The notes beneath the pieces are model-generated. The model worked only from the letters and a program-made list of their open reading frames with translations. It was not told where the DNA came from and ran no database searches. 33,269 nucleotides of DNA from Lautropia mirabilis. GTDB lineage: Bacteria > Pseudomonadota > Gammaproteobacteria > Burkholderiales > Burkholderiaceae_B. Location: assembly GCA_945876565.1 (NCBI GenBank), contig CAMCOS010000029.1, forward strand, positions 1 through 33,269, given 5' to 3'. Below are positions 1 to 7,481 of this stretch, in pieces; positions within the stretch are counted from its first letter, which is position 1; every line of letters starts with the position of its first letter. A program made the translations under genes and the position numbers.

Positions 1-60
1 GGTCATCGCATTTTGTACCGCCTTCGCCACCGCAGTCGGCTCTAATTTTGACTCACCCAT
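1..60 (-). CDS. 5' end of an unidentified reverse-strand gene (partial)
   Basis: An ATG on the reverse strand at 60-58 opens a frame that stays open to the left edge and gives only 20 residues, MGESKLEPTAVAKAVQNAMT. A good ribosome binding site, GGGAG (reverse complement of 69-73), lies 8 nt upstream of this ATG, which is the main support for a real start. The peptide is too short for me to assign a family. It would be divergent from the membrane-protein gene at 175 and share the 61-174 intergenic region with it. Confidence 0.45.
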   Translation of the reverse strand, partial: MGESKLEPTAVAKAVQNAMT

Positions 61-174
61 TGGGTGACTCTCCCAATCATGTGCAAACCCCCATCAAATC
101 ACGGTTTGCGCTGTATTGTGAAGGGGTCAACTGAGGAAAATAGGTTCAACCGACATGTAATGGATTGATCGCAT

Positions 175-522
175 ATGAGCGAATTCCCCACTTCTGGTCC
201 CAGTCTGCGCACAGTGAGTATGTTTGTGTACGGGCTCTTTGCGCTTGGATTTGTGACATCAGGTTTGTTTACGTTTGCCACCCTTGCCGCTATCATCATT
301 ATCTATATCAAGCGTTCAGACGCAGCCGCCACGATTTATGCAACGCATTTCGATTGGTTGATTAGTACCTTCTTATGGTCGCTGCTATGGCTTTTGCTGA
401 GCTTTCTAACGATGTTTATTGGTATCGGTTGGATTGGCCTAATTGCCACCGTGGTGTGGGTTTTGTATCGACTAATTAAAGGCTTTCTAGCGCTGTTGGA
501 TGGCAAGCCCATCGGTGCCTGA
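175..522 (+). CDS. Small integral membrane protein, DUF4870-like
   Basis: The 115-residue product has no obvious signal peptide but has three hydrophobic stretches: about residues 14-45 (probably the first membrane segment plus flank), 62-83, and 85-104. Between the first and second is a polar loop, IKRSDAAATIYATHFDWLIS, with a basic and aromatic pattern. This layout resembles the small DUF4870/Tic20-like bacterial membrane proteins, whose biochemical role is unknown. The ATG at 175 is the first in frame and its upstream sequence has no strong ribosome binding site, so initiation may be weak. The gene ends 28 bp before a strong hairpin terminator and converges on the SWIB-domain gene. Family assignment is by pattern recall only; the membrane topology is the more secure part. 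Confidence 0.75.
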   Translation: MSEFPTSGPSLRTVSMFVYGLFALGFVTSGLFTFATLAAIIIIYIKRSDAAATIYATHFDWLISTFLWSLLWLLLSFLTMFIGIGWIGLIATVVWVLYRLIKGFLALLDGKPIGA

Positions 523-550
523 TGCTGTACTTTTGCAGAAAATAAAAAAA

Positions 551-577
551 GGCGCGTATTTGACGCGCCTTTTTTTT
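551..577. terminator. Bidirectional intrinsic terminator
   Basis: Stem GGCGCGT (551-557) and ACGCGCC (563-569) with a 5-nt loop, flanked by a run of seven A on the left (544-550) and eight T on the right (570-577). The A and T runs make it a Rho-independent terminator in both directions. It sits exactly between the converging membrane-protein gene (ends 522) and the SWIB gene (ends 596) and should serve both. Confidence 0.92.
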
Positions 578-595
578 GTAGCGGCTCAGGACAGA

Positions 596-868
596 TTATG
601 ACAAGTGACCGCTGATGATTTTGGTCATCTCAAACATGGAAACCTGGTCTTTGCCAAACAAGGGCTTGAGCTTTGCGTCAGCGTTGATGTTGCGTTTGTT
701 CGCGGGATCCTGGAGATCGTGCTTTTTGATGTACTCCCAAATCTTTTTGGTGACTTCGGTGCGTGGCACTGCTTGAGCACCGATCACGGCAGCCAGCGTT
801 GGGCTCGGTGTCATCGGTTTCATGAATGCAGCATTGGGTTTGCGGGTGGTTGTTTTGGCGGTGGCCAT
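596..868 (-). CDS. SWIB/MDM2-domain protein
   Basis: A 90-residue protein. After a basic, low-complexity N-terminus (residues 1-15, MATAKTTTRKPNAAF) it is almost entirely a SWIB (BAF60b) domain: PMTPSPTLAAVIG, then RTEVTKKIWEYIKKHDLQDP, then KLKPLFGKDQVSMFEMTKIISGHL. These match the usual SWIB order, including the 'W.YIK...LQDP..KR.I..D..L..LF' pattern. In eukaryotes the domain occurs in chromatin-remodelling subunits. Stand-alone copies occur in chlamydiae and many proteobacteria, where function is poorly defined; DNA association is a common guess, and the lysine/threonine-rich head would fit that. A clear AAGGAG (reverse complement of 876-881) lies 7 nt before the ATG. The stop is TAA at 598-596, 18 bp beyond the shared terminator. 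The gene is divergent from the M20 amidohydrolase across a 145-bp gap. Confidence 0.9.
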   Translation of the reverse strand: MATAKTTTRKPNAAFMKPMTPSPTLAAVIGAQAVPRTEVTKKIWEYIKKHDLQDPANKRNINADAKLKPLFGKDQVSMFEMTKIISGHLS

Positions 869-1013
869 TCGGACTCTCCTTGTTGCCAGAAATTGTAATT
901 ATATAAATTGATCAAGCACGGTGCACGAGCCAGCGCAGGAACTCTGACACTGTAGCAAAGAAGGCCGCCGAGTAAACTATACCCGACATCACGTTTACCC
1001 TAGGACCCTAGTC

Positions 1014-2207
1014 ATGGAAATTGTCTCGCCTTTCGAAGCAGTTAATGCATATCAAGACGAATTGACAGCCTTTCGGCGCGACTTGCATGCGCATCCTGAA
1101 CTTGGGTTTCAGGAAACGCGAACCAGTGCACGTGTGGCAGGTATGCTCGAAGCGTTGGGCATTACCGTGCATCGCAATATCGGCAAGACTGGACTTGTGG
1201 GCGTCTTGACAGGCAAACGTCAAGGGTCTGGTCGACTGATCGGTCTGCGCGCCGACATGGATGCATTGCCAATGCAGGAAGCCAATATGTTTGGGCATGC
1301 ATCAACCAAGCCCGGATTGATGCACGGCTGCGGTCATGATGGTCACACAGCCATCCTGATGGGGGCTGCCAAGTACTTGGCACTGACTCGCAACTTCGAT
1401 GGCACCGTGGCGTTTATTTTTCAGCCGGCAGAAGAAGGTCTTGGTGGGGCGAAGGCCATGATCGAGGACGGCTTGTTCGAGCGATTTGATTGCGATGCGA
1501 TTTACGGATTGCATAACTGGCCGGGTCTGCCGTTCGGGATGATTGGCATCAACCCAGGAGCCATGATGGCGGCCGCGGACAAGTTTGAGGTTGTGATTCA
1601 AGGCCGTGGCGGCCATGGCGCTCATCCTTACCAGACAGTAGACCCTGTGTTGGTGGCAGCACATGTGATCACGGCGCTGCAAAGTGTGGTGTCTAGGAAT
1701 GTCAGTGCATTGGACGCTGCGGTGGTCACGGTTGCCTCAGTTCAGGCGGGTGATCCGCTGGCCATGAGTGTGATCCCTCATCAGGCGAAGCTTGTCGGCA
1801 CGGTTAGAACTTTCAGGCATTCCATACAGTCCTTGGTTCAAGAGCGCATGCAATCACTCATACAACAGATTGCTGCGGGATTTGGCGCAAGCGCGATATT
1901 GAATTATCAACGAATTTATCCTGCCACGATCAATACGCCCACAGAGGCGATGTTTGTGGCTGATGTGGCCACCGAACTGTTTGGGTCAGACAAAGTGGTT
2001 CGTGACCTGCAACCCTCTATGGGTGCAGAAGACTTCTCTTTTATGTTGCAACACAAACCGGGTGCTTATTTTCGGCTTGGCCAAGGCGGCGCAGAACGTG
2101 GCTGTTATTTGCATAATCCCAACTATGATTTCAATGATGCGGTTATTCCAACGGGTGCTGGCTTGTTTGCAGCTCTAGTTGAGAAGGCGATGCCTTTAAC
2201 CCATTAG
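1014..2207 (+). CDS. M20D-family amidohydrolase (hippurate/N-acyl-amino-acid hydrolase type)
   Basis: A 397-residue cytoplasmic metallohydrolase that should cleave an N-acyl amino acid or related amide. It shows the family motifs in order: GLRADMDALPMQE (about 78-90), HGCGHDGHT (104-112, with metal-ligand candidates C106 and H108), QPAEEG (about 141-146, catalytic and metal glutamates), GGHGAHP in the lid/dimerisation domain (about 200-206), and SMGAEDF near the C-terminus. Length and motif order match hippurate hydrolase, IAA-amino-acid hydrolase-like and N-acyl-L-amino-acid amidohydrolase proteins; substrate cannot be read from sequence. No signal peptide is present. The start at 1014 is supported by the family-typical N-terminus and by lying directly after an in-frame gap, but the ribosome binding site is weak. 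It is followed 67 bp later by pyrC in the same direction, possibly co-transcribed. Confidence 0.9.
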   Translation: MEIVSPFEAVNAYQDELTAFRRDLHAHPELGFQETRTSARVAGMLEALGITVHRNIGKTGLVGVLTGKRQGSGRLIGLRADMDALPMQEANMFGHASTKPGLMHGCGHDGHTAILMGAAKYLALTRNFDGTVAFIFQPAEEGLGGAKAMIEDGLFERFDCDAIYGLHNWPGLPFGMIGINPGAMMAAADKFEVVIQGRGGHGAHPYQTVDPVLVAAHVITALQSVVSRNVSALDAAVVTVASVQAGDPLAMSVIPHQAKLVGTVRTFRHSIQSLVQERMQSLIQQIAAGFGASAILNYQRIYPATINTPTEAMFVADVATELFGSDKVVRDLQPSMGAEDFSFMLQHKPGAYFRLGQGGAERGCYLHNPNYDFNDAVIPTGAGLFAALVEKAMPLTH

Positions 2208-2274
2208 TCTCCTTCGATTAAGCCGCTTGCATTAAACCTCTCCCATTCAATCTATCTTACTTTGGAAGGCTAGC

Positions 2275-3342
2275 ATGACCTCTATTGAACAAACGCTAAC
2301 CATAACCATGCCAGATGACTGGCACTTGCATTTGCGCGAGGGTGACGCATTGCGAGCGGTGGTTGGGGACTCGGCGCGTCAGTTCAAACGCGCCATTGTG
2401 ATGCCAAATTTAAGGCCACCGGTAACCACGGTTGAGCATGCACTACGTTACCGAGATGAAATCATGCTGGCCTTGCAAGAGCAGGGGCTTGGCGCCTTGG
2501 GTTTTGATCCTTTGATGACGCTCTATTTGACCGACAACACGCGTGTCGAAGACATAAAGGCTTTGGCGGACTCACCGTTTGTGTATGCCGTCAAGCTTTA
2601 TCCTGCGGGCGCGACCACCAACTCTGATCACGGCGTCACGGATTTGCTTGGGCGTTGCTCTAAGGTGCTCGAAGCAATGCAGCGGTTATCCGTGCCGCTG
2701 TTGATGCATGGTGAGGTGACAGATCCGGCGATCGATGTGTTTGATCGCGAAGCGGTCTTTATTGATCGGGTCATGATTGGCTTGCGTCGTTCGTATCCCG
2801 CCTTAAAAGTGGTGTTCGAGCACTTGACCACCAAGGATGGTGTTGATTACGTCCGTGAGGCTGAAGGGCCAATTGGCGCGACCATTACGCCACAACATCT
2901 ACTCTACAACCGTAATGCGATTTTTACCGGCGGCCTGCGTCCGCATTGGTATTGTCTGCCAGTGTTAAAGCGCGAGACCCATCGGCTTGCGCTCGTGCAA
3001 GCGGCGACAAGTGATAGCCCGAGGTTTTTTTTGGGGACCGATAGTGCACCCCATGCGCGCCCATTGAAAGAGCATGCGAGCGGTTGTGCCGGTTGCTATT
3101 CAGCTTTGCATGCGATGACACTCTATGCCACGGCGTTTGATTCGGTTGGATGCCTTGACCGCTTGGAAGCCTTCGCAAGTCACCGCGGCCCCGATTTCTA
3201 TGGTTTGCCGCGCAATAGTTCGACCATCACACTTGTCAAGCAGCCGTATCAGGTGCCTAACGAGGTGCCGTTTGGCAAGACGGTGCTCGTGCCTTTGGCC
3301 AGCGGTGAAACATTCCCTTGGCGGGTTCAATCGACTGATTGA
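2275..3342 (+). CDS. pyrC: Dihydroorotase (class II)
   Basis: Catalyses reversible cyclisation of N-carbamoyl-L-aspartate to dihydroorotate in de novo pyrimidine synthesis. The 355 residues match the single-domain E. coli type (348 residues). Visible metal and active-site residues are H17 and H19 in DDWHLHLREGD, the carboxylated lysine K107 in AVKLYPAGATTNS, H145 in LMHGE, H183 in FEHLTT, and D256 in LGTDSAPHA. GGAAGG lies 6-7 nt before the ATG. The last 16 bp overlap the tail of the convergent Uup gene on the other strand, so there is no room for a separate terminator and transcripts of the two genes must interpenetrate. Confidence 0.97.
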   Translation: MTSIEQTLTITMPDDWHLHLREGDALRAVVGDSARQFKRAIVMPNLRPPVTTVEHALRYRDEIMLALQEQGLGALGFDPLMTLYLTDNTRVEDIKALADSPFVYAVKLYPAGATTNSDHGVTDLLGRCSKVLEAMQRLSVPLLMHGEVTDPAIDVFDREAVFIDRVMIGLRRSYPALKVVFEHLTTKDGVDYVREAEGPIGATITPQHLLYNRNAIFTGGLRPHWYCLPVLKRETHRLALVQAATSDSPRFFLGTDSAPHARPLKEHASGCAGCYSALHAMTLYATAFDSVGCLDRLEAFASHRGPDFYGLPRNSSTITLVKQPYQVPNEVPFGKTVLVPLASGETFPWRVQSTD

Positions 3343-5132
3343 CGCGCATCGAGTTGCTCCCAACGTTCGTAGAGCTTGGCAAGTTCAGATTCCAGTGCGC
3401 TCAGTTCTATCTGTACCTCGGATGCGTGGTCGGTGCCGGCTTCATAGAGTACGGGCGAACTGAGTTTCTCTGTAAGTGTCGATTGTTTTGTCTCGAGTGC
3501 CTCAATACGTGCGGGCAGTTCATCGAGTTCACGTTGCTCCCAGTTGCTCAATCGCGATGTCTTCTTGGACGGGCTTGCTGCCTTCGTTTGGGTGGCTGTT
3601 TTGGTGGGTTTGGTTTTGAGGGGCTCGTTTGCCAGCGCCGGCCGTTGAGCAAGCCAGTCGTCATAGCCCCCGACGTAGCACCCCCATTGACCCTGGCCTT
3701 CATAAGCGATGGTCTGGGTGACTACATTGTCCAGAAACTGACGGTCGTGGCTAACCAAAAGCACGGTGCCTGAAAATTCTTGCAGTAACGCCTCAAGCAG
3801 TTCCAGGGTTTCAATGTCGAGGTCGTTGGTCGGTTCATCGAGCACGATGATGTTGGCGGGCCTAGCGAACAGGCGAGCCAATAGCAAGCGAGCGCGTTCT
3901 CCACCAGACAGACTGCTAACCGGTGACTGAGCCCGTGCCGGTTCAAACAAAAAGTCACTCAAATAGCTCATGACGTGTTTACGTTGCTGTCCGATTTCAA
4001 CCCACTGGCTGCCAGGATTGATAACATCAACTAGCGCAGCCGTTTCGTCGAGCTGGTCACGCATCTGATCGAGATAGGCGATTTGTAAATTGGTGCCTAA
4101 CTTGACCTGACCGCTTGCTGGTCGGATCTCGCCAAGAATGACTTTCAGTAGGGTGGTTTTGCCGGCACCATTGGGTCCAACCAGGCCGATGCGGTCACCG
4201 CGCACGATGGTTGCACAGAAGTGCTCGATGACCGGTTTGCCATCAAACGCCAGGCTCACATCCTCTATGTCGGCTACAACCTTGCCAGAGCGGTTGGAGT
4301 GATCAACGTTGAGGTTGACCTTGCCAAGTTCATCTCGTCTTTGTGATCGTTCGCGTCGCAGTTGTTCTAGACGGCGCACGCGGCCCTCATTGCGTGTGCG
4401 CCGTGCTTCGATTCCCTTGCGAATCCAGACTTCTTCTTGGGCCAGTAACTTGTCAAAGCGGGCATTGGCGAGCGACTCGGCATTTAGCCAAGCCTGTTTT
4501 TGTTGTTGCCACTTGCCGAAGTTGCCGGGAAAGCTCAAGAGCTTGCCGCGATCAAGTTCAATGATCCGCGTGGCCACGACATCCAGAAATCGGCGGTCAT
4601 GGGTAATGAAAAGCACGCTGCCGCGCCACTGCTTAAGTTGTTGTTCAAGCCAGGCGATGCCATCGAGATCCAGATGGTTAGTTGGCTCGTCAAGTAACAG
4701 TAGGTCAGGTTCGCCCAGCATCGCGGCCGCGAGCGCTACGCGTTTGGCCATGCCCCCAGAAAGCGCCGACACGGCGGTGTCTGGGTTAAGCGATAAGCGA
4801 TCGGCCCATTGCCTTGCCAAGACTTCGCATTCCCAGGCTTCGGCCGTGGGCAGGTTTTGCGGCTCAGTCAATACGTCAAGGATGGTGTGGCCCAAGAGAA
4901 CTGGCTCTTGTTCAACGGTGGCCACCCGCAGGCTGTCGATTCGGGTGATCTTGCCATCGTCTGGCTGCAGTCGAGCATCGAGCAGCTTTAGCAGCGATGA
5001 TTTGCCAGCGCCATTGCGCCCGATCAGCCCGATCCGTTCATTGGTTTCGATGGTTAGATCGGCTCGGTCGAGCAGCGCATGGTGGCCAAAGGCTAACTGG
5101 GCTGACTGTAGTGAAATAAGTAGGGCTGCCAT
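3327..5132 (-). CDS. uup: ABC-F family ATPase, Uup type
   Basis: A 601-residue soluble tandem ATPase without membrane segments. Domain 1 has Walker A GRNGAGKS (38-45), signature LSGGMAKRV and Walker B LLLDEPTNHLDLDGIAWLE. A charged linker follows, with the RRERSQRRDELG region. Domain 2 has Walker A GPNGAGKT (319-326), LSGGERARL and VLDEPTNDLDIETLELLE. The C-terminus after a Lys/Thr/Ser-rich stretch is a predicted coiled coil (about 530-596, NWEQREL to YERWEQL), the hallmark of Uup. Uup-type proteins bind ribosomes and branched DNA and affect precise excision of transposons; the exact role is debated. Length (E. coli Uup is 635) and the EPTNDLDIETLELLE match support Uup over EttA, YbiT or YheS. 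The start codon at 5132-5130 is the natural N-terminus but its ribosome binding site is weak. It is divergent from rnpB. Confidence 0.93.
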   Translation of the reverse strand: MAALLISLQSAQLAFGHHALLDRADLTIETNERIGLIGRNGAGKSSLLKLLDARLQPDDGKITRIDSLRVATVEQEPVLLGHTILDVLTEPQNLPTAEAWECEVLARQWADRLSLNPDTAVSALSGGMAKRVALAAAMLGEPDLLLLDEPTNHLDLDGIAWLEQQLKQWRGSVLFITHDRRFLDVVATRIIELDRGKLLSFPGNFGKWQQQKQAWLNAESLANARFDKLLAQEEVWIRKGIEARRTRNEGRVRRLEQLRRERSQRRDELGKVNLNVDHSNRSGKVVADIEDVSLAFDGKPVIEHFCATIVRGDRIGLVGPNGAGKTTLLKVILGEIRPASGQVKLGTNLQIAYLDQMRDQLDETAALVDVINPGSQWVEIGQQRKHVMSYLSDFLFEPARAQSPVSSLSGGERARLLLARLFARPANIIVLDEPTNDLDIETLELLEALLQEFSGTVLLVSHDRQFLDNVVTQTIAYEGQGQWGCYVGGYDDWLAQRPALANEPLKTKPTKTATQTKAASPSKKTSRLSNWEQRELDELPARIEALETKQSTLTEKLSSPVLYEAGTDHASEVQIELSALESELAKLYERWEQLDARQSVD

Positions 5133-5156
5133 AAGATCTTCAATCTAAAAATCGTA

Positions 5157-5182
5157 TTGTCGCAGGTTGCTTGGCCTACAAT
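5157..5182 (+). promoter_or_regulatory. Candidate rnpB promoter
   Basis: TACAAT at 5177-5182 matches five of six sigma70 -10 positions and predicts a start at about 5188-5190, exactly where the RNase P RNA P1 stem begins. The -35 is less clear: TTGTCG at 5157-5162 leaves only 14 nt of spacer. The -10 call is therefore stronger than the -35 call. Confidence 0.6.
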
Positions 5183-5187
5183 GACTA

Positions 5188-5577
5188 TGCGGGATGAGCT
5201 GGGCAATCGCGACGCCGGAAGGTTTCGAGGAAGGTCCGGACTCCACAGGGCAGGGTAACGGCTAACGGCCGTCCGGTGCGCAAGTGCCGAGGACTAGGGC
5301 CACAGAGACGAGTCTGTCGCGGGGGTGGCAATGCCACTCCGCCACGGTGTAACCGTGGCGCATGATTGCCACGGCAATCAACGCGGCAGGGTGAAACGCG
5401 GCAACCTCTACCCGGAGCAACACCAAATAGGCATGCGTGCACTCTCGGGTGCGAAGGGCGGCTCGCTCAAGCATGCGGGTAGGTGGCTAGAGTGTGTCAG
5501 CAATGGCTCGCCGAGAGGAATGATTGCCAGCCACTGAAAAGTGGTCTACAGAATCCGGCCTATAGGCTCATCCCGCA
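5188..5577 (+). ncRNA. rnpB: RNase P RNA (class A, bacterial)
   Basis: The catalytic RNA of RNase P, which matures tRNA 5' ends. The two ends form a perfect 12-bp P1 helix: TGCGGGATGAGC at 5188-5199 with GCTCATCCCGCA at 5566-5577. The conserved core near the 5' end is present (GAGGAAGGTCCGGACTCC at about 5227-5244, then CACAGGGCAGGGTAACGGC). The 3' universal element ACAGAATCCGGCCTATA lies at 5548-5564, and P4 can form between these. GCCACAGAGACGAG and GGTGAAACGCGGCAACCTC in the middle also match class A RNAs. The length of about 390 nt is usual for betaproteobacteria. No protein gene in the interval is credible. It sits between divergent uup and the dcw promoter. Confidence 0.97.
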
Positions 5578-5584
5578 TTCATCT

Positions 5585-5616
5585 GTGCCGGCGCACCGTG
5601 GTTCTTAATGCGGCAC
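5585..5616 (+). terminator. Weak hairpin after rnpB
   Basis: GTGCCG (5585-5590) can pair with CGGCAC (5611-5616), followed by TTTC. The 20-nt loop and short T tract make this a poor intrinsic terminator, but it is the only stem immediately after the mature 3' end of RNase P RNA. Confidence 0.25.
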
Positions 5617-5700
5617 TTTCATATCAAATCCCAAAGCGTTGATTTATCAAGGCTATTTTTTATGGTTTTGATTCTGTCTGTCCGCTAAGTCGTTGTCACC

Positions 5701-5753
5701 ATTAGAAAAAATACAAAAATTTGTTTGACCGGTGATTTTTTTTCCCTTAGAGT
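5701..5753 (+). promoter_or_regulatory. Candidate dcw (mra) promoter with UP element
   Basis: TTGACC (5725-5730, five of six to the -35 consensus), a 17-nt spacer, and TAGAGT (5748-5753, four of six to -10). The expected start is near 5760, giving an mraZ leader of about 34 nt. Just upstream of the -35, 5701-5722 is made of A tracts (GAAAAAATACAAAAATTTG), in the position of an UP element. This is where the main promoter of the cluster would be expected, since the genes downstream are packed without gaps until ftsA. Confidence 0.65.
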
Positions 5754-5787
5754 GGTGAAAAGTGTCGCATTGTGTATTTTTGTGGGG
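5752..5787 (+). promoter_or_regulatory. Predicted MraZ operator (four repeats, 10-bp period)
   Basis: GTG triplets start at 5752, 5762, 5772 and 5782, as GTGGTG, GTGTCG, GTGTAT and GTGGGG, spaced exactly 10 bp, one helical turn. The second is in the context AAAAGTGTC, matching the AAAGTG(T/G) repeats bound by mycoplasmal MraZ. E. coli MraZ binds TGGGN repeats with 5-nt spacers, also a 10-bp period. The array overlaps the -10 region, the transcription start and the ribosome binding site of mraZ, so binding would block its own operon. Repeat geometry is seen directly; the regulator is inferred. Confidence 0.7.
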
Positions 5788-5793
5788 TAATTT

Positions 5794-6222
5794 GTGTTTC
5801 AAGGCAGCAGCGCACTTACGCTTGACGCCAAGGGTCGGATCAATGTGCCGGCCCGGCACCGTGACGCCCTCACTGAGCAGGCGTGCGGGCGCCTGACCAT
5901 TACCCGACACCCTGATGGTTGTCTGCTGGTGTACCCACGCCCCGAATGGGAGAGAAAGCGTGAGCAAATTGCCGCCTTTCCGATTCAGGCTCGAGCGCTG
6001 CAGCGCTTACTACTTGGCAATGCGCAAGATGTTGAGATTGACAGTGCTGGGCGAGTTTTGATTGCGCCCGAGTTGCGCGCTGCTTCGGGCTTGAAGCGGG
6101 ACGCCATGCTCTTGGGCATGGGTGGGCATTTTGAGCTTTGGGATGCACAGGCTTTGGCAGTGCGTGAAGAGCAGGATTTGTCAGGAGGGATCCCCGAGGC
6201 GCTTGAGACCTTTTCCTTTTAA
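5794..6222 (+). CDS. mraZ: Transcriptional regulator MraZ
   Basis: A 142-residue DNA-binding protein made of two SpoVT/AbrB-like swapped-hairpin domains. The first carries [14 protein letters not shown] (about 8-21) and the second [21 protein letters not shown] (about 78-97). MraZ proteins form ring oligomers that bind repeats in front of their own operon and repress dcw transcription. The start is GTG at 5794, giving the family-typical (M)[14 protein letters not shown]; the GGGG at 5784-5787, which is also the fourth operator repeat, acts as ribosome binding site. mraZ is the first gene of the dcw cluster and ends 3 nt before rsmH. Confidence 0.96.
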   Translation: MFQGSSALTLDAKGRINVPARHRDALTEQACGRLTITRHPDGCLLVYPRPEWERKREQIAAFPIQARALQRLLLGNAQDVEIDSAGRVLIAPELRAASGLKRDAMLLGMGGHFELWDAQALAVREEQDLSGGIPEALETFSF

Positions 6223-6225
6223 TCC

Positions 6226-7191
6226 GTGACTCAGTTTACCCATCGCACCGTTTTGCTTGAAGAAACCGTTCAAGCGCTGGTTTCGGATGAGCGAGTGCCC
6301 GCTGATGGGGTGTTCGTGGATACGACTTATGGGCGTGGTGGTCACTCGGATGCGTTGCTCAAGCGGCTCGGTGCGCAGGCAAGGCTGCTGGTGATTGATA
6401 AAGATCCGCAGGCCATTGCCGTGGCGCGAGCCCGGGCTGTCGATGACCCGCGGATTGTTTGTGTTCACGGCGGCTTTGGTGATTTGCGCGACCTGCTGCA
6501 AGCGCATGATGTGCAGCAAGTCGATGGCGTGATGATGGATTTGGGGGTGTCTTCACCCCAGTTAGATCAGGCCGAGCGGGGGTTCTCTTTTATGAGAGAT
6601 GGCCCGCTGGACATGAGAATGGACACGTCGCAGGGTGAAACTGCGGCGCAGTGGCTGGCAACTGCCAGTTTGGATGAGGTTCGGGAGGTCATTCGGGATT
6701 ATGGCGAAGAACGGTTTGCTCTTCAGATTGCAAAAGCGATTGTTGCTCGCCGCGAGGTGCGGCCAATCGAGCGCACGCTCGAGTTTGCCGATCTCGTCGC
6801 AGGCGCTGTCCGGACACGGGAAAAGGGCCAACATCCGGCGACAAGGACATTTCAAGCTGTACGGATTTACATCAATCGTGAGCTCCAGGAGCTCGATTGC
6901 GCCCTCGAGGCAGCTCTAGAGCTGTTGAGGGTTGGGGGGCGTTTGGCCGTGATTAGTTTTCATTCGCTTGAGGATCGCCGAGTTAAGCAGTTCATGCAGG
7001 CTGCTGCCCGCCTGCCTGCAGAGCTTGCGCGCTTGCCTTTGCGTGAAGATCAGCTGCCCAAACCCGTGCTCACCAGCGTCAAACGTGTGCGACCGAGCGC
7101 CACAGAAGTCGCCGCCAACCCACGAGCTCGGTCGGCGGTTTTGCGGGTTGCCGAGCGCACCGGCGCCCCTTTATTGCGTGGGGGTGTCTGA
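6226..7191 (+). CDS. rsmH: 16S rRNA (cytosine1402-N4)-methyltransferase
   Basis: Uses S-adenosylmethionine to methylate N4 of C1402 in the 16S rRNA P site. It is 321 residues, usual for RsmH/MraW. The SAM-binding motif is [15 protein letters not shown] (about 29-43), followed by [20 protein letters not shown] and GPLDMRMD, then [19 protein letters not shown] near the C-terminus. The start is GTG at 6226, three nucleotides after the mraZ stop. There is no Shine-Dalgarno sequence close by (GGAGGG at 6184-6189 is too far), so translation is probably coupled to mraZ. It overlaps ftsL by one base (TGATG). Confidence 0.96.
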   Translation: MTQFTHRTVLLEETVQALVSDERVPADGVFVDTTYGRGGHSDALLKRLGAQARLLVIDKDPQAIAVARARAVDDPRIVCVHGGFGDLRDLLQAHDVQQVDGVMMDLGVSSPQLDQAERGFSFMRDGPLDMRMDTSQGETAAQWLATASLDEVREVIRDYGEERFALQIAKAIVARREVRPIERTLEFADLVAGAVRTREKGQHPATRTFQAVRIYINRELQELDCALEAALELLRVGGRLAVISFHSLEDRRVKQFMQAAARLPAELARLPLREDQLPKPVLTSVKRVRPSATEVAANPRARSAVLRVAERTGAPLLRGGV

Positions 7192-7481
7192 TGGGTCGTG
7201 CCGTCCTCGTGATGGGATTGCTCTTGATGCTGGCCGCGCTGTCGCTGGTCACGGCTCGATATCAGTCACGGCACTTGTTCATTCAAAACGAACAAATGCG
7301 AGCGCAGTCCAATGAGATTGATGTGATTTGGCGCCACCTGCAGCTTGAACGCGCTGATCTGTCTCGCAACGCCAGGGTTGACCGGATCGCGCGTGAGCAA
7401 TTGCGCATGATCCCCATCAGCCCCAAACGCACGCTCTACATTCGCGATGCAGTTAAAGAACCTGATGGGCAGGGGGGCTGA
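7191..7481 (+). CDS. ftsL: Cell division protein FtsL
   Basis: A 96-residue bitopic membrane protein of the divisome. The cytoplasmic tail is nearly absent (MGRA); one transmembrane helix spans about residues 5-21, followed by a periplasmic coiled-coil segment (about 24-65, QSRHLFIQNEQMRAQSNEID onward) with heptad-like hydrophobics and a short basic tail. FtsL acts with FtsB and FtsQ to activate FtsW/FtsI. Identity rests on size, topology and position between rsmH and ftsI, plus RIAREQLRMI typical of the family. It overlaps both neighbours by one base through TGATG. Confidence 0.93.
   Translation: MGRAVLVMGLLLMLAALSLVTARYQSRHLFIQNEQMRAQSNEIDVIWRHLQLERADLSRNARVDRIAREQLRMIPISPKRTLYIRDAVKEPDGQGG

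Noticed and set aside
4309-5148. 279-codon frame opposite uup
   Set aside because: Ser/Arg-rich antisense shadow of a conserved ABC-F gene; no recognisable domain and no good start site.
5185-5537. Short frames on both strands inside 5188-5577
   Set aside because: This interval is RNase P RNA, with P1 pairing and conserved core elements; the frames are incidental.
5652-5714. Long imperfect inverted repeat (TATTTTTTATGG with CCATTAGAAAAAATA)
   Set aside because: Arms need a mismatch and indel, the loop is about 36 nt, and both arms are A/T tracts better explained by the UP element and general AT richness upstream of mraZ.
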